Of a stretch of DNA of 46,517 bases, positions 1-7,684 are shown piece after piece; positions within the stretch are counted from its first letter, which is position 1; every line of letters begins with the position of its first letter. The notes beneath the pieces were generated by a model that saw nothing but the letters and a program-made list of their open reading frames with translations, did no database searches and had not been told where the DNA came from. Source of the DNA: Clostridiaceae bacterium AF10-41 (GTDB lineage Bacteria; Bacillota; Clostridia; Clostridiales; Clostridiaceae); NCBI GenBank assembly GCA_027686065.1, contig JAQCTH010000025.1:1-46517 (forward strand). The letters are read 5' to 3'. Both the position numbers and the translations under genes were made by a program.

Positions 1-2
1 AA

Positions 3-197
3 AATATAAATAATTTAACAATATTGAGTTATAATAAAATTAATGAAACAAATTGGGTAATTAAATGTGTTTTAAAGGGCAATAAGGATCTTGTAATGAA
101 TGATTTAGAAAAAATTAATGGATACTATGTTAATGATTATAATTTAAATTATGATAAAGAAAATATTTTATTAGAGTTAGAATTAATAAGTAAATAA
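3..197 (+). CDS. C-terminal fragment of an unidentified protein (window edge)
   Basis: An open frame enters from the left edge and ends at TAA 195-197, giving 64 codons without an internal stop. The visible part alternates charged and hydrophobic residues (for example a VIKCVLKGNKDLV stretch and a LLELELISK end), which suggests beta strands. In several clostridia a type IV pilus assembly operon lies just upstream of efp, and the pattern would not be out of place in a PilO-like protein. That is only a guess from position, and I do not recognise the family. The gene runs in the same direction as efp, which has its own promoter. Confidence 0.5.
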   Translation, partial: NINNLTILSYNKINETNWVIKCVLKGNKDLVMNDLEKINGYYVNDYNLNYDKENILLELELISK

Positions 198-229
198 TGA
201 CAATATTTATTTTAAGTTCGGATAAGTAA

Positions 230-258
230 TTGCATTTATTTGTGAATTTTGATAAAAT
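230..258 (+). promoter_or_regulatory. Putative sigma-A promoter of efp
   Basis: TTGCAT (230-235), a 17-base spacer and TAAAAT (253-258) match the housekeeping consensus at acceptable positions. Transcription would start near 265, at the foot of the inverted repeats at 263-309. Confidence 0.5.
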
Positions 259-262
259 ATTT

Positions 263-309
263 TTGTTATGTCATAAACATTGTTGAAGTTATGACGAATT
301 AGATAACAA
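263..309 (+). repeat. Inverted repeats in the efp leader
   Basis: TTGTTAT-GTCATAA (263-276) is complementary to TTATGAC (289-295) and, after a 7-base bulge, to ATAACAA (303-309). The predicted transcript would begin with a 14-bp bulged stem about 30 bases before the Shine-Dalgarno site. It could be an operator or an RNA stem that stabilises or controls the message. Confidence 0.4.
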
Positions 310-353
310 AAGGTTATGCTAAATATGGAATAAAGTTTTTGGAGGTATATTTA

Positions 354-911
354 ATGATATCAGCAGGAGATTTAAGAAAAGGTGCTACTTTCGAGTATGA
401 AGGACAAGTTTATACAGTAATAGACTTCTTACATGTTAAACCAGGTAAAGGTGCAGCTTTTGTAAGAACAAAATTAAGAAATGTTATTTCTGGGGGAGTT
501 ACTGATACAACATTTAACCCAACTGCTAAATTACAAGAAGCAGTAATTGAAAGAAAAGAAATGCAATATCTTTATTCAGATGGAGAATTATACTACTTCA
601 TGGATCAAGAAACTTTTGAACAAATTCCACTAAACTACGAAAAAGTAGAAGATGCTATAAAGTTCATAAAAGAAAATATGTTTGCTATAATTAAGTTCTA
701 TAAAGGAGAAGCTTTTTCAGTAGAAGCTCCAAACTTTGTTGAATTATTAATAACTCAAACAGATCCAGGAATAAAAGGAAATACGGCAACAAATGCATTA
801 AAGCCTGCTACATTAGAAACAGGTGCAGTTGTTAATGTTCCTATGTTTGTTAATGAAGGAGATGTAATAAGAGTAGACACTAGAACTGGTGAATACATGG
901 AAAGAGTATAG
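354..911 (+). CDS. efp: Translation elongation factor P
   Basis: EF-P binds between the P and E sites of stalled ribosomes and stimulates peptide-bond formation at polyproline stretches. The 185-residue product has the usual length and three-domain layout: a KOW-like N-domain, then two OB folds. The modification loop reads [10 protein letters not shown], with Lys32 in the position that carries the aminopentanol modification in Bacillus. The C-terminus ends in the usual [17 protein letters not shown] chose ATG 354 over the in-frame TTG 339 because GGAGG at 341-345 is correctly spaced for it and the family starts [10 protein letters not shown]. The gene is monocistronic: a promoter lies upstream and a strong terminator follows. 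Confidence 0.97.
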   Translation: MISAGDLRKGATFEYEGQVYTVIDFLHVKPGKGAAFVRTKLRNVISGGVTDTTFNPTAKLQEAVIERKEMQYLYSDGELYYFMDQETFEQIPLNYEKVEDAIKFIKENMFAIIKFYKGEAFSVEAPNFVELLITQTDPGIKGNTATNALKPATLETGAVVNVPMFVNEGDVIRVDTRTGEYMERV

Positions 912-920
912 TATAGTGAT

Positions 921-950
921 AAGGGGATGTCGCAGACATCCCCTTAATTT
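921..950 (+). terminator. Rho-independent terminator after efp
   Basis: AAGGGGATGT (921-930) pairs perfectly with ACATCCCCTT (936-945) across a five-base loop, followed by AATTT. Confidence 0.85.
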
Positions 951-1043
951 AGAATATAAATCAAAAAAATTTTTTATAGATATTATCCAATTTTAGGGTA
1001 TAATTTGAATAGATAGTATTTCTGTTTAAAAGGAAGTGAATAT

Positions 1044-1406
1044 ATGAGTAATATAAAAAATAAAATAGAAAAAATAAAAATAAATATTCATAGTGTTAAT
1101 GATGATAAATACAGTAATATCTTCAACAATATTTTGTCGGTTTTAGATGATATGTCAAATGAAATTGAGAATATGAAGGAGAGACAGGATAATTTAGAAG
1201 AAAGTGTTCAATATATGGACGAAGATATTACAGGGTTACAAGATGAGTTATTTGAGGAAGTTTCTATAGAAGATCTTATAGAAATGGAAGATGAATACAT
1301 AGAAGTAAATTGCAAAAATTGTAATAAGCCTATTTTTGTTGAAAAAGAATCTATAAATAATAATAAAGTAATACCATGTCCTTTCTGTAATAAAGAAGCA
1401 ATATAA
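1044..1406 (+). CDS. CD1247-like small protein with C-terminal zinc ribbon
   Basis: A 120-residue acidic protein. Residues 1-75 look alpha-helical and coiled-coil (Glu/Asp/Lys rich, with an NLEESVQYMDEDITGLQDEL heptad-like stretch). The C-terminus carries CKNC and, about 20 residues later, CPFC, a two-knuckle zinc ribbon. In clostridia a protein of this type, annotated as having a CD1247 N-terminal domain, commonly sits between efp and spoIIIAA. Function is unknown. ATG 1044 follows an AAGGAAGTGAA Shine-Dalgarno site, and a TATAAT at 999-1004 could be its -10 box. The gene is closed off downstream by a large nested hairpin, so it is probably transcribed separately from the spoIIIA operon. Confidence 0.8.
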   Translation: MSNIKNKIEKIKINIHSVNDDKYSNIFNNILSVLDDMSNEIENMKERQDNLEESVQYMDEDITGLQDELFEEVSIEDLIEMEDEYIEVNCKNCNKPIFVEKESINNNKVIPCPFCNKEAI

Positions 1407-1420
1407 TTTAATAAATAAAT

Positions 1421-1494
1421 AAAATACCTACCAATTGAACTGCCTCCTGTCTACTTGACAGGGGGCAGTTCATTATTTAATTGGTAGGTATTTT
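1421..1494 (+). terminator. Long nested hairpin, probable terminator
   Basis: A perfect 16-bp outer arm (1421-1436 with 1479-1494) encloses a 14-bp inner stem (1437-1450 with 1458-1471, one G-U pair). T-rich sequence follows. It separates the CD1247-like gene from spoIIIAA and is far longer than an ordinary terminator. Confidence 0.7.
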
Positions 1495-1523
1495 ATTTTT
1501 AGCTTAATTTTTTTATATTAAAT

Positions 1524-1540
1524 AAAAATATTTTACATAT
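1524..1540 (+). promoter_or_regulatory. 17-base motif shared with the spoIIM upstream region
   Basis: AAAAATATTTTACATAT occurs here, 91 bases before the chosen spoIIIAA start, and again at 20682-20698, 86 bases before spoIIM. Both genes are mother-cell sigma-E targets in Bacillus. The core CATAT resembles a sigma-E -10 element, but I cannot fit an unambiguous -35/-10 pair. Confidence 0.4.
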
Positions 1541-1614
1541 TTAATTATAAGTATGAATATTATTTGATAGAAAGAAATAAGTTTAAATATAACACTACAA
1601 AAGGAAGTGATAAG

Positions 1615-2538
1615 GTGAGATATGAGGAAGAAATTTTAAAGGTACTCCCTTTAAAAATAAGCAATGAAGTTAAAGAAATACTTTTAAAGGAACCTGTTCA
1701 AGAAATAAGAATAAAAGTTAATAAAGCTATAATAATTAATACATCACATAAAGAAATAATATTAAAATATGTTACCACAATTGAAGATATAAAGCAGATA
1801 TTGGTAAAGGTATCTAATTATTCATTATATGCATATGAAGAAGAAATAAAACAAGGTTATATAACTATAAGAGGTGGACATAGAATTGGTATAGCAGGAG
1901 AATGTGTTTTAGTAAATGGAGAAGTTAGAACTATAAGAAATATATCCTCTTTAAACATAAGAATATGTAGAGAAGTCACTGGATGCTCTAATGAAATTAT
2001 GAAATACATAACTAAAGAAGATAGAGTGTTTAACACTTTAATAGTATCTCCTCCGAAGTGTGGTAAAACAACAATTTTAAGAGATATAGCAAGAAACATC
2101 TCTTCAGGAATGCCACTTATAGATTTAAAGGGGAAAAAGGTATCTATCATAGATGAAAGAAGTGAAATTGCAGCTTGCTTTAATGGTGTGGCTCAATTAG
2201 ATGTTGGGATAAGAAGTGATATTTTAGATAATTGTTTGAAAAAGGAAGGAATGATTATGGCTATTAGAAGCTTATCTCCAGATATACTTATTTGTGATGA
2301 AATTGGTACTGATGGAGATGTTGAAGCATTGCATATGGCTTTTAATTCAGGAGTAAATATTATAGTAACAATACATGGTTATAGTATAGAAGATGTTTAT
2401 AAGAGAAGAGTATTTAAGGATTTATTAGAAAACTCTATTTTAGATAGAATAGTTATATTAAGTAATAGAAAAGGTGCAGGAACAATAGAACAAATATATT
2501 CAATAGGAGTGGAGGGGGAGTTTAAGTGCTTAAGATAA
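1615..2538 (+). CDS. spoIIIAA: Stage III sporulation protein AA (ATPase)
   Basis: SpoIIIAA is a secretion-type ATPase of the mother cell that works with SpoIIIAB-AH and forespore SpoIIQ to keep the engulfed forespore active. The product shows a Walker A segment (SPPKCGKTTIL), a Walker B segment (ILICDEIG) and the family's RxGHRIGIAGE region near residue 90. Starting at GTG 1615 gives 307 residues, the same as the Bacillus protein. An AAGGAAGTGA site sits just upstream. The longer frame from TTG 1564 lacks a clear ribosome site and adds a non-family extension. The stop overlaps the spoIIIAB start, so the two are translationally coupled. It is the first gene of an eight-gene operon. Confidence 0.95.
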   Translation: MRYEEEILKVLPLKISNEVKEILLKEPVQEIRIKVNKAIIINTSHKEIILKYVTTIEDIKQILVKVSNYSLYAYEEEIKQGYITIRGGHRIGIAGECVLVNGEVRTIRNISSLNIRICREVTGCSNEIMKYITKEDRVFNTLIVSPPKCGKTTILRDIARNISSGMPLIDLKGKKVSIIDERSEIAACFNGVAQLDVGIRSDILDNCLKKEGMIMAIRSLSPDILICDEIGTDGDVEALHMAFNSGVNIIVTIHGYSIEDVYKRRVFKDLLENSILDRIVILSNRKGAGTIEQIYSIGVEGEFKCLR

Positions 2539-3044
2539 CAGCAGTTATTATTATTTTTCTATCCTGTACTTATATAGGATTTTATTATGGTGAAAGCTTT
2601 AAAAAGAGAAGTAGACAACTTAACTCAATACTAAAATCAGTATTATTTTTAAATAATGAAGTAATGTACACTAATACACCTCTGCCAGAGGCTCTAAAAT
2701 ATATTTCATTAAAGGTAGAATCACCTATTAATTATGTTTTATCTAATGTTTCAGACAAACTCTTAAAAAGTGAAAGTACAAGCGTATATGAAGCTTTTGA
2801 AAAAGAATATAAGAAAAATAAATCAGAATTTTATTTGCAGGATGAAGATAAGAGGATAGTTAAAGACTTTTTAAGATCTCTTGGAGAGTCTGGAGTATAT
2901 GGACAAGATAAACTATTTAATTTGACAATAGAAAATATGAAATTAAATTGTAAGGCTGCTGAAGAATTGGCAAAAAAGAATATAAAAATGTATAGAGTAC
3001 TAGGAATATGTATAGGTGCGATGATATCAATTTTTTTAATTTAA
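2526..3044 (+). CDS. spoIIIAB: Stage III sporulation protein AB
   Basis: A 172-residue protein with one N-terminal membrane segment (ITAVIIIFLSCTYIGFYYG), a soluble helical middle and a hydrophobic C-terminal segment. This is the GspF-like architecture of SpoIIIAB, thought to couple the SpoIIIAA ATPase to the membrane part of the channel. It matches the Bacillus length of about 171. The start is GTG 2526, inside the end of spoIIIAA and preceded by GGAGGGGGAG. Confidence 0.93.
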   Translation: MLKITAVIIIFLSCTYIGFYYGESFKKRSRQLNSILKSVLFLNNEVMYTNTPLPEALKYISLKVESPINYVLSNVSDKLLKSESTSVYEAFEKEYKKNKSEFYLQDEDKRIVKDFLRSLGESGVYGQDKLFNLTIENMKLNCKAAEELAKKNIKMYRVLGICIGAMISIFLI

Positions 3045-3058
3045 TAGGAGGGTAATAA

Positions 3059-3256
3059 ATGCTAGATGTAAGTATTATATTTAAAATAGGGGCTATGGGG
3101 GTACTAATTATAGTTATTGATAAGGTTTTAAAGGCAAGTGGTAAGGATGATATTGCTGTAATAACTAATATTGCAGGAATAGTAATTATATTGATTACTG
3201 TAATAGGTCTAATAAGTAATCTATTTAATACAATAAGAACCATGTTTATGCTATAG
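3059..3256 (+). CDS. spoIIIAC: Stage III sporulation protein AC
   Basis: A 65-residue, very hydrophobic protein with two membrane segments separated by the short polar stretch DKVLKASGKDDIA. SpoIIIAC and SpoIIIAD are small paralogous membrane components of the mother-cell feeding-tube complex. It is preceded by AGGAGGG with good spacing and lies 14 bases after spoIIIAB. Confidence 0.95.
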   Translation: MLDVSIIFKIGAMGVLIIVIDKVLKASGKDDIAVITNIAGIVIILITVIGLISNLFNTIRTMFML

Positions 3257-3264
3257 GTGTAATT

Positions 3265-3648
3265 ATGGAGATTATTAAGATTGTTGCCTTTGCTTTTGCT
3301 GCATTATTTATATTTCTAGTTTTTAAAGATAGAAGAAGTGATATATCAATACTAATATCATTATCGGCAGGTGTAATAATTTTCTTATTCATCATTACAC
3401 AACTTAATGATGTAATTTACTTTATAAAAGATATAGCTAATAAAGCTAATATTGATATGGTATATATAGGTGTTGTTTTAAAAATATTAGCTATAGCGTA
3501 TTTAGCTACTTTTTGTAGTGAAATATGTAAAGATGCAGGTGCTTCTAGTATAGCAAGTAAGGTTGACTTTTCAGCAAAAATATTAATATTAACATTAGCA
3601 ATACCAATACTTATGGCTGTACTTCAATCAATTTTACAAATATTGTAG
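3265..3648 (+). CDS. spoIIIAD: Stage III sporulation protein AD
   Basis: A 127-residue membrane protein with about four hydrophobic segments. It carries the family's CSEICKDAGASSIASKVDF region, which resembles the polar hinge of SpoIIIAC and supports the known paralogy of the two. It begins eight bases after spoIIIAC. Confidence 0.95.
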   Translation: MEIIKIVAFAFAALFIFLVFKDRRSDISILISLSAGVIIFLFIITQLNDVIYFIKDIANKANIDMVYIGVVLKILAIAYLATFCSEICKDAGASSIASKVDFSAKILILTLAIPILMAVLQSILQIL

Positions 3649-3656
3649 GTGTTTTT

Positions 3657-4886
3657 ATGATAAAAAGTATGTTTACAAATAGAATTATATTAGTAATAAG
3701 TATAATTATAATAACTTTTATAATTCTTCCAGGTAAAAGTGTTTTAGCTAATGAAGATAATACAAACAACATAGAGATTAATACTGAAAAGAATATAGAG
3801 GAATTTAAATTAGAAAATGAAGAAATAGATGGTAAGTTAAATTTACTATATAACTATATAAATAATATGAAGTCTGATATTGAGATAATGAATGATTTAG
3901 ATCCAGTTGAATATATAAAAGGTTATATTAAAAATGGAGAAGGAAATTTATCCTTCAAAACCATTAGTAATGCAGTTGTAAGCTTTCTATTTAAAGAAGT
4001 AAAAACAGTTTTAGCATTATCAGTAAGCATAATAGTAATTGCAATAATATGTGCACTACTTAAAAATTTACAAGATGCTTTTTCAAGTGAAGGGATATCA
4101 AACATAGCATTTTTTGCATGCTATGCATTGTTAATAGTGATTTTATCAAAAAGCTTTATAGTTTCTATAAATATAGCAGTTGATGTAATAAAGGATTTAT
4201 CTGATTTTATGTCAGCTATTTTACCAGTATTAGTTATGATGATTGGCACAATAGGTGGATTCACACAAGCTGCAACTATGGATCCTATAGTTATTGGAGC
4301 TACACTAATTATTCCAAGAATTTATACAACTGTAATTATACCTTTAATACTTGTAACCTTTGTATTAGAATTTGCAAATAATATTTCTACTGAAAATAAA
4401 ATAAGTAACTTGTGCAAACTTACTAAGCAAATAACAATATGGTTTCAAGGAATAATATTAACGATATTTATAGGGCTATTGACAGTAAGGGGAATAACCT
4501 CATCAACAATAGATGCGGTTACGCTAAAAACAGCAAAGTTTGCAATAGATAATTTTATTCCAATAGTTGGGAAAGCTTTTTCAGATGCAATAGCATCAGT
4601 TGCAGGATATTCATTAATAATAAAAAATGCCATAAGCTCTGTTGGGTTAATCATAATAATACTTATGATGTTGTATCCAATAATTAAAATAATTTTGATT
4701 TCATTTGTGTATAAAATAACTGCAGCCATAATAGAACCAATAAGTGATAAAAGAATTACAAATTCAATAGCAGCAGCCGGAGACTCATTAATACTAATAC
4801 TATCATGCGTTTTGTCTGTAAGTTTAATGTTTTTTGTACTACTTGCAATCATGGCATCGGCAGGGAAATTTGTTATAGGAGGGTAA
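3657..4886 (+). CDS. spoIIIAE: Stage III sporulation protein AE
   Basis: A 409-residue polytopic membrane protein and the largest membrane subunit of the SpoIIIA complex. The N-terminus has a signal-peptide-like hydrophobic segment (residues about 8-28), followed by a hydrophilic extracytoplasmic stretch to about residue 110, then six or more membrane spans to the C-terminus. Length is close to the Bacillus protein (about 399). It starts at ATG 3657, eight bases after spoIIIAD. Confidence 0.94.
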   Translation: MIKSMFTNRIILVISIIIITFIILPGKSVLANEDNTNNIEINTEKNIEEFKLENEEIDGKLNLLYNYINNMKSDIEIMNDLDPVEYIKGYIKNGEGNLSFKTISNAVVSFLFKEVKTVLALSVSIIVIAIICALLKNLQDAFSSEGISNIAFFACYALLIVILSKSFIVSINIAVDVIKDLSDFMSAILPVLVMMIGTIGGFTQAATMDPIVIGATLIIPRIYTTVIIPLILVTFVLEFANNISTENKISNLCKLTKQITIWFQGIILTIFIGLLTVRGITSSTIDAVTLKTAKFAIDNFIPIVGKAFSDAIASVAGYSLIIKNAISSVGLIIIILMMLYPIIKIILISFVYKITAAIIEPISDKRITNSIAAAGDSLILILSCVLSVSLMFFVLLAIMASAGKFVIGG

Positions 4887-4894
4887 AGAAGGCA

Positions 4895-5473
4895 ATGGAG
4901 GAATTAAAGGAATTTGTTATAACCCTAGTTACAATGCTTATATTGATGACTGCAGTAGAATTAATAGCACCAGATAACAACATGAAAAAGTACTTAAAAT
5001 TTGTCTTAGGTTTAATATTTATAGCAATTATGCTATCTCCTATAATTTCTGTCTTTACAAAGGGTGAAGAAAGTATTTCAATACAAATTCAAAAGTATAT
5101 AGATTTAAGCGAAAATCAAAGTATTGAAGTTAATAAGGAATATAACAATAATAGACAAAATACATTTAAGAAAAATTTAGAAGAAAATTGTAATAGAATT
5201 TTAAAAGAAAAATTTAATGAAAATGAATTTTCAAGTGAAATAGACTGCGAAGTTGATATGGATAACATTAAATACTCCATTAATACAGTTGAAGTTGGAG
5301 TTAAAAATAAAGATGTTTCAAAAATACAAAAGGTCATAATAAATACGCAAGAAAATAGTAAAAGCGTGTACTCACAAGAAGATAAAGTAGAAAAAGAAGA
5401 TGAAATAGCGAGTTACTTATCAGAAGTACTAAATGTTTCAAAAGATAAGATAAAAATTTATAAAGTAAATTGA
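4895..5473 (+). CDS. spoIIIAF: Stage III sporulation protein AF
   Basis: Two N-terminal membrane segments (residues about 5-22 and 32-52) are followed by a Lys/Glu-rich soluble domain with the end SEVLNVSKDKIKIYKVN. This is the SpoIIIAF layout, with a ring-building motif related to SpoIIIAG and AH. I chose ATG 4895 because GGAGGG lies 11-16 bases before it and the sequence MEELKEFVITLVTML fits the family. The longer frame from 4805 would run through the end of spoIIIAE. That gives 192 residues against about 206 in Bacillus. Confidence 0.92.
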   Translation: MEELKEFVITLVTMLILMTAVELIAPDNNMKKYLKFVLGLIFIAIMLSPIISVFTKGEESISIQIQKYIDLSENQSIEVNKEYNNNRQNTFKKNLEENCNRILKEKFNENEFSSEIDCEVDMDNIKYSINTVEVGVKNKDVSKIQKVIINTQENSKSVYSQEDKVEKEDEIASYLSEVLNVSKDKIKIYKVN

Positions 5474-5486
5474 TAGGAGTGAGAAA

Positions 5487-6095
5487 ATGGGGAAAGGTGA
5501 TTGGAAAAAAGAGCTATCTACTATTATAAATGATAAAAAGTTTTTAAATGCAGTATGTATTGCATTAGTTTTAGCTTTTGTTTTACTAGCTATTAGTTTT
5601 TTAACTAATGCAAGAAAAAAAGAAGATAAACAAACGAATGGTACTAGTATTATAAAAAACTCATCAGATTTACAAAATCAAGTTGAAGAAACTATGAATA
5701 ATTTTGAAGCACAGGAAAAAAAAGAATTAAAGGATCTTTTAAGTAAAATTGAAAATGTAGGAGAAGTTGATGTTAAAATTCATTTTAAAAGTGGAGAAGT
5801 AAAGATTCCTGCAACAGAAGAAACAACCCAAGAGGCAATAACAGAAGAAACTGATAATCAAGGTGGAAAGAGAAAAAATACTAATCAAACTGATGGAACT
5901 AAAGTTGTTATGTCTGTAGATAATGGAAAAAATGAACCGTATATTCTACAAATAAATAAACCGGAGATAAGTGGAGTTATGGTAGTAGCAGAGGGTGCAA
6001 GTAGTGCAAAGGTTAAATACGATATACAAGTAGCCGTATCTGGATTATACGGTATTTCAATAGATAAGGTTAATGTATATCCTATGAAAAATTAG
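5487..6095 (+). CDS. spoIIIAG: Stage III sporulation protein AG
   Basis: A 202-residue bitopic protein with a short cytoplasmic N-terminus, one membrane span (about residues 20-41) and a soluble domain. SpoIIIAG forms a large ring in the intermembrane space between mother cell and forespore. The C-terminal half has the ring-building region (EISGVMVVAEGASSAKVKYD). A polar, low-complexity insert near residues 105-140 (Thr/Glu/Asn/Gln rich) separates the two halves of the domain. Thirteen bases separate it from spoIIIAF. Confidence 0.93.
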   Translation: MGKGDWKKELSTIINDKKFLNAVCIALVLAFVLLAISFLTNARKKEDKQTNGTSIIKNSSDLQNQVEETMNNFEAQEKKELKDLLSKIENVGEVDVKIHFKSGEVKIPATEETTQEAITEETDNQGGKRKNTNQTDGTKVVMSVDNGKNEPYILQINKPEISGVMVVAEGASSAKVKYDIQVAVSGLYGISIDKVNVYPMKN

Positions 6096-6134
6096 CATAT
6101 AATTAAAATGAAAAATAGATGGGGGGAACCAAAA

Positions 6135-6662
6135 ATGACAAGAAAACAATTTGGAATTATTTTCACGCTAATGGCTCTTATAGTATGTGTAGGAGTTATA
6201 GCAGCAAGACTAAATAAGACAGGACTAAATGATCCAACAGACTTTAGCCAAGTAATATCACGAGGAACAGAGGAAAATAAGGATAATGAAAAGAAAGATG
6301 ATAAGGAAACTCTAGGAACACAAGATTATTTTTATGGTTTAAGAAGCGAAAAAGAACAAAAAGATGCAGCAACACTTCAACAATTAGCTTCAATGAAAGA
6401 TGATGTGAATGTATCACAAGAGCAAAAAGACATTGCTAATAACGAATATATAGAAAAAACTATGCTTATAGATCAAGAAGGAAGAATAGAAGTAAATGTT
6501 AAAAACCAAGGTTTTGAAGATGTACTATGCTCTATAGAAGGAAATAAGGTTAGAGTAGTGGTTAAATCTGAAGAAATAACAGATGCTGACAGTTCAGCAA
6601 TCCAAGAAATAGCAGAAAATGTTTCAGGAATAAGTGATGTTATAATAGAGTCAAAGAAATAA
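6135..6662 (+). CDS. spoIIIAH: Stage III sporulation protein AH
   Basis: A 175-residue bitopic protein with a membrane span at about residues 5-25. The acidic linker leads into a soluble YscJ/FliF-like domain containing KDIANNEYIEK and ending GISDVIIESKK. SpoIIIAH forms a ring that interacts with forespore SpoIIQ across the intermembrane space. I chose ATG 6135 because GGGGGGAACC (6121-6130) is spaced for it. The upstream ATG 6108 has no ribosome site. It is the last gene of the spoIIIA operon. Confidence 0.92.
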   Translation: MTRKQFGIIFTLMALIVCVGVIAARLNKTGLNDPTDFSQVISRGTEENKDNEKKDDKETLGTQDYFYGLRSEKEQKDAATLQQLASMKDDVNVSQEQKDIANNEYIEKTMLIDQEGRIEVNVKNQGFEDVLCSIEGNKVRVVVKSEEITDADSSAIQEIAENVSGISDVIIESKK

Positions 6663-6666
6663 TTCG

Positions 6667-6695
6667 TTGTAATATAATTATTGGTTTGATATAAT
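6667..6695 (+). promoter_or_regulatory. Putative sigma-A promoter of the Asp23/YqhY gene
   Basis: TTGTAA (6667-6672), a 17-base spacer and TATAAT (6690-6695) form a good housekeeping promoter right after spoIIIAH. It would allow vegetative expression independent of the sporulation operon. Confidence 0.7.
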
Positions 6696-6746
6696 GAACA
6701 TAAGAAAAAAAGAGTTTTGTCATCAAAACCTTTAGGAGGTAAATAT

Positions 6747-7133
6747 ATGGAAAATAAAAATTATGATGATAATTTAGGAATAGTGAAAATTTCTGATGAA
6801 GTTGTTAGTGTGATAGCTGGAATTGCAGCAGAAGAAATTAAAGGCGTAGAAGACTTACAACAATTAGGTGGTAACAACATATCACAATTATTAAAAGGTA
6901 AGAAGAATATAGGAAAAAATGTTAAAGTAACATTAAATGAAAATAGTGCTGTAATAGACCTAAATTTAGCAGTAGAGTATGGTATAAAAATACCAGAAGT
7001 AGTAAATGCTGTTCAAGAAAATGTTAAGAGAACAGTAGAAACAATGACTGGATTAAACGTTGATTCAGTAAACATAAATGTTCAAAGCATTTATCTACCA
7101 AAAACTGAAAAAGAAGAAAGTAAGGAAAATTAA
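6747..7133 (+). CDS. Asp23/Gls24 family protein (YqhY-like)
   Basis: A 128-residue protein of the Asp23/Gls24 (DUF322) family. Its typical features are ISDEVVSVIAGIAAEEIKGVEDL at the N-terminus and a VNINVQSIYLP end. In Bacillus the same locus carries yqhY, linked to acetyl-CoA carboxylase control, but the accBC genes are absent here. I chose ATG 6747 because AGGAGG (6735-6740) is correctly spaced. The in-frame TTG 6717 is not supported. A promoter and a terminator frame it as a single-gene unit. Confidence 0.9.
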   Translation: MENKNYDDNLGIVKISDEVVSVIAGIAAEEIKGVEDLQQLGGNNISQLLKGKKNIGKNVKVTLNENSAVIDLNLAVEYGIKIPEVVNAVQENVKRTVETMTGLNVDSVNINVQSIYLPKTEKEESKEN

Positions 7134-7136
7134 TTT

Positions 7137-7165
7137 CACCCTCTGATTTTTCAGAGGGTGTTTTC
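7137..7165 (+). terminator. Rho-independent terminator
   Basis: CACCCTCTGA (7137-7146) pairs perfectly with TCAGAGGGTG (7151-7160) around a TTTT loop, followed by TTTTCCTT. Confidence 0.9.
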
Positions 7166-7258
7166 CTTGTGCTTTAAATAAAATTGTTGTAGTATATTTA
7201 TGATTAGAAAGTTATAGAAAGTTAATAATAATAGTATCAAGATACTAAGGAGGATAAA

Positions 7259-7663
7259 ATGAATAGAAAGAAATCGAGAGAAATAGCAATGGAATTGCTT
7301 TTTGGAATGACTTTAAGCAAAAATACATTAGAGGAAACAATTGAAACATTTATAGAAGATTATGAAATGAATTTAAAGACTATAGATTTAGAGTATATAA
7401 AAGAAATTTTAGCTAAGGTTGAAGAAAATATGAATGAAATAGACAAAAAAATTGAGGGTTCATTAATTAACTGGAAGTTAGATAGAATATCAAAGGTTAA
7501 TATTTCAATACTTAGATTAGCTATTGCAGAAATGCTGTATTTAGAAGATGTTCCAGAAAAGGTTGCTATAAACGAAGCAATTGAGATAGCGAAAAAATAT
7601 TCGGATGAGAAAAGTGTTTCATTTATAAATGGAGTTTTAGATAGGGCTTTTAAAGAGTTATAA
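7259..7663 (+). CDS. nusB: Transcription antitermination factor NusB
   Basis: NusB binds boxA RNA with NusE (S10) and supports rRNA antitermination. The 134-residue all-helical product starts [17 protein letters not shown] and contains the family's [20 protein letters not shown] region and the ending [18 protein letters not shown] lies eight bases before ATG 7259. It heads the nusB-folD-xseA-xseB-ispA-dxs-tlyA run. Confidence 0.95.
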   Translation: MNRKKSREIAMELLFGMTLSKNTLEETIETFIEDYEMNLKTIDLEYIKEILAKVEENMNEIDKKIEGSLINWKLDRISKVNISILRLAIAEMLYLEDVPEKVAINEAIEIAKKYSDEKSVSFINGVLDRAFKEL

Positions 7664-7684
7664 AAAATAATGGGGGAATTTTTT

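Noticed and set aside
339..353. Upstream TTG start for efp
   Set aside because: It lies in front of the GGAGG at 341-345, which serves ATG 354; the family starts at MISAGD.
1564..1614. TTG start extending spoIIIAA by 17 codons
   Set aside because: No ribosome site and a non-family extension; GTG 1615 gives the usual 307 residues.
4805..4894. Longer spoIIIAF frame inside spoIIIAE
   Set aside because: It is a shadow of the preceding gene; ATG 4895 has the ribosome site.
6630..6760. Missing accB/accC between spoIIIAH and the Asp23 gene as a deletion
   Set aside because: Absence at this place is common outside Bacillus, and the promoter at 6667-6695 is well formed, so there is no sign of a recent loss.
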